A stretch of 60,000 nt of DNA from Lineus longissimus (Eukaryota; Nemertea; Pilidiophora; Heteronemertea; Lineidae): NCBI RefSeq assembly GCF_910592395.1, contig NC_088322.1:10723431-10783430 (forward strand). Direction: 5' to 3'. The position numbers and the translations under genes were made by a program. A model generated the notes under the pieces. The model did no database searches. It was not told where the DNA came from and saw only the letters and a list, made by a program, of their open reading frames with translations. This document shows, one piece after another, positions 56,647 to 60,000 of the stretch. Position 1 is the first letter of the stretch; each line of letters starts with the position of its first letter.

Positions 56647-58712
56647 AAATTAAACCCGCTGTACATGCATACAAGTACATTGTGTACTACAAGGTTTTTA
56701 CCTCAAATTGAAATTCTAATATTATTGTGATTTTCAGTCAACTGGAAGTAAAAAAACGTTTTGATATATTCAATACAAAGAAATCTTCAAATAAAAATCA
56801 TGCATGTCGTATCCCGAGGATATGTCATATGAGGATGCAAAGTAGCTTTGAGACTGTTGGAAACTGTTCAGGGTCATCCTGCTCCTAATCCAGACATCGT
56901 TATTGACTCCAATGAGACGACTGGTTCATTATAGTAAAAAATATTTGGTTAAGGTGAGCACTGATTAGGGTAAAGCCTTCATCAAATCAGAATGTGCATG
57001 CGTATAAACTAGTAAAACCTCACTTCCGATACACATAAATTAAAGGAAAGAATAACAGCTAAGATTATCTGAATGAATTTCGTAGTTTCCGATTGTTTGC
57101 TGAAGTATGACAATTCTGGCGCTAATTCTGTTCTCCATCAGATTTTCTTTAACACTAGTGGACAGCCTGTACATGTAACTACCAAAACCGATTGATGAAG
57201 TAATGGCTTTTTGATTATACACGTACGTATTACATGGTAGATATCACTAAAACACCATGTGACATAATAGATTGGAATGTCTATGAATTTTACACAGCAT
57301 AATGTAAACTAATAGGTTTGTCACTAAATTTTTATCAATGGAGACAGAAGCTGCATTAGTTGACTTCTGCCGGGTAAAATCGAATCATCGAAGAAGTCAT
57401 TTGTATGTGCGCGCTCCCTGCCTCATGCTAACAATAACACAGTCACGTGTGTACTAATCCGTAGAGCTTTCTGGAGAATGTCCTGGTTTTTACGTCAAAG
57501 ACGATATGAAATGAACTCCTCAATAATAATTCAGAAGTAACTGCCTCGAACGACTTTCCCGATGATTAATATGCCTACCCTTTGGGAGCTCTGGTTGCAG
57601 ACAGCAATTACAATGACAATCTTTCAGATAGCTCGAAAATATTGGTGATTTGCTCAGCCACCGTAAATAATCTTTGATTTTATTAGGCAATGTTGACGAT
57701 TTTTGCTTACAGACAAAAGTCACTGGCCTGTGGATTACCCGCATTGCAAAAGCAATTCGGTTTCACATTCATTATTCAAAAGCCGCCGAAGAACAAGACA
57801 AGTTGAGTAAACGTCGCGACCAATATCGCGGCGAATTGGACCAATAACGAATCACTATCGATAAATCATTTATGAAAACTTGTGCATCAATAACTTTCTC
57901 GATGGTCTTGGGGCGACCCTATCAATGCAGATTGATGCGCGCGATGAGGCTGTTTGGGTTGCAGAGAGAAGTTTAGGTCAACAACGTTGCACCAGTTAGC
58001 TATCCATAACTTGACTGCGGGATAACCATCTCTATTGATGCCTCGCCAATATCTTTCGGCTGCAGACTGCAGTTACGCAAAAATACTTTCTCCCTCAATC
58101 TCAAAATCTTTGAAGAGGATGTAAGAATGTGACGCCATTATTTGTTCAGAATCACTTGAACATGTTGAATAATGCTGTTGTGAAGAACAATACTTGATGA
58201 AGTGAATATAGTTCTAAGCACCGAGAACTAATGTTGACTCAAGGAAAGAGTCCAAGATCGAATCCAAACATCTTGGAGTCATTACTATTATCACGCGTAA
58301 TATGTCTTCTAGCACTCGGTCGAGTAGGGGAGAGTAGACGGAACCTCATCCACATTAATATCGAGTTACAGCGGTGTATGTACAGAGTTTGTCTTCACAT
58401 TTGGAATAATATGTTCAAAATTGGCCCTGGAAACTGGAACAAACAAATACCAGTCGTATCATGTAATCATGTAATATCAAAAGCACAAAGCTTCCAGTCG
58501 ATCGTTGGTCTGGATACTAGTGAATACATGTACTTATTAGTATGATTGTGGCTCATGACAAAAACTGCCATTGCCCGTGCTTTTTTCAGTATGTGGTGAT
58601 ATTGGAGTCGCACAATAGATTTGGAGTAAGTCTGCAACTTATCAGCTTTGTATACGTACAATAGTACATATCAATGTAAGTTCTGCATCGCCGCTACTGT
58701 TAACCTCTTAAC

Positions 58713-58844
58713 ATTCGCAGACATTTTATTTTCGCAAATAACCTCGATTTGCGAAAATATTATTTTGAAGGGGAACTGAATTTTTTCATGATACGCCAAA
58801 TTACAAGCAAGATGTAAAAAATGTCGAATCGCAAAAGTAAAGAG
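58713..58844. mobile_element. MITE family H, copy 2
   Basis: TTCGCAAATAACCTCGATTT, GCGAAAAT, ...ATACGCCAAATTACAAG and TCGCAAAAGTAAAGAG, in the same order as the copy at 16094. Confidence 0.4.
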
Positions 58845-60000
58845 TTCTGAAATTCAGTAAGTCAAAACAGTATAGCAAGACAGAAACCGCATAACGTCTC
58901 CACTTGAGAGATCTCGATTAGTGACGACCCATCAATCATGACAGAACAATTAGCCTCTCCTCATCAGATTGACACTAGATCACATTCACATTTATCACTG
59001 TCACGTGACAATAACGAGGCAGGACAGCCAATCAGAATGAGGCATTATGGTGAGGTCATCGGGTGCATCGTATGAATCGACACCGAGAGATTGGTAGCCG
59101 ATGAACCGCAGATTGCGAAAGGATATTCTCATTCGTTTAGTAGTTATCTTGATTGAATGGGGGAAGGCGACAAGGCCAATGAATAAACTGGTGATGTACT
59201 ATATTACATTCGAAAATCAGACTCGATTCCAAGAGAATCGACTCGAACTTTAGTACACAAATCCGCCGTTGATGCCGCCATTGACGCCAAAAACTAACTT
59301 CTTTTGAACTCGATTCTAAAAACTTCTTTCATTACTAATATAATACGGAAAATATTTACACTTCATCATAATACATATACCATATAGAAAAAAGACCGAC
59401 CAAAAATTCATCTTTTTATTCGGTCCCAATCGCAATTTAAATAAAATCAGTTTATAGGAAAACTTCGCTGCTGCCGATTCTTATAGTATCTCTATCACTT
59501 CGGTGATTGCATGGCTTTGCAGTCGGTAAAATAACTCAGTCGACGGGTCAAAAGAGACTCTTCAAAATTTTACTGCGCCCGGCAACAGCAAGTACCGAAC
59601 TGTTCACAAACTTTGGAGAACGTAATTTCATAACGTGATTCATTCGCAGATGCAAGTCATCGACCTCGCAAGAATCACTTGGGATGAGCGAGATGATTAT
59701 ACACCCGATTATTTCCGTTGTTAGAGTGGGTGATTTTTTCAACAAAAGTATAATATCATATCGTTAATGGTTTGTGCAGATAGCAATTCGATTTCCGCTG
59801 GTTTATTATCACAATGCGAATATTAACTCAAGAGGCAGAGCTTTGTGCATGTTATCACTATTCCCCCGAGTGATTTCCGAATTCATAACCGATATGTCCG
59901 AAATTCTTCGTAATGTTCCTGTTTAGTGTACAAAAATGTGGTTCATGCGTTTTGTGGTTAGAAAATTTACCACCAATTTAACTGCACAGTCAGAGTATAA

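Larger units (their letters stand above)
37495..60000. other. 22.5-kb stretch without a supportable exon
   Basis: Upstream of exon 1 of the LamG gene. The missing 5' exon must lie here or beyond the window. The longest frame (49823-50245 +, 140 codons) shows no recognisable domain. What can be seen are the repeats listed separately (44870-44945, 46502-46649, 47395-47520, 48683-48860, 51804-51980, 56570-56646, 58713-58844). Confidence 0.5.

Noticed and set aside
1-60000. CRISPR arrays, operons, bacterial genes
   Set aside because: No regularly spaced repeats, and all supported coding sequence is interrupted by spliceosomal introns.

Overview
This is eukaryotic DNA, AT-rich and intron-rich, with many short inverted-repeat elements and frequent TACATGTA-type palindromes. 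A marine invertebrate, perhaps a deuterostome such as an echinoderm or hemichordate, fits best. That is inference: no diagnostic RNA or mitochondrial gene is present.

The window is dominated by one very large minus-strand gene. I traced 30 coding exons from 37494 (most 5' exon seen) down to a TAA stop at 7281-7283. Every junction is phase-compatible, giving one open frame of about 3310 residues. In order it encodes: six pentraxin/concanavalin-type LamG domains, five of them following a common pattern and most with a C-x-G-[ND]-L-x-x-C-x-x-G cysteine pair (exons 1-11); a Pro/Thr/Gly linker; an L-L-EGF-L-L-EGF-L block like the membrane-proximal part of alpha-neurexin or axotactin-like proteins (exons 11-20); one transmembrane helix (about 17513-17578); an acidic, proline-rich segment with SH3/WW-type ligand motifs; long Gly/Ala-rich low-complexity stretches; a WD40 beta-propeller (9215-7622); and a short basic tail. 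An adhesion ectodomain joined through a membrane to an intracellular WD40 propeller is the most notable feature here. The 5' end (signal peptide exon and promoter) was not found. The exons between 12 and 16.4 kb rest only on splice signals and open frame.

Layout: 1-2143 holds a weak minus-strand candidate for a membrane-protein gene, possibly CD36/LIMP-2-like (N-terminal membrane-anchor exon at 2057-2143, another possible exon at 1060-1212). 2144-7280 is intergenic or 3'UTR, with a decayed LINE 3' end (about 3710-4040) and MITE-like elements. 7281-37494 is the LamG-TM-WD40 gene, its introns carrying further MITE-like repeats. 37495-60000 has no exon I can support; it holds inverted-repeat elements, a possible tRNA-derived SINE, a 16-bp minisatellite and short tandem duplications. 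It may be the first intron or upstream flank of the large gene.

Residue numbers below count from the first codon visible in exon 1 (37494), not from the true start.
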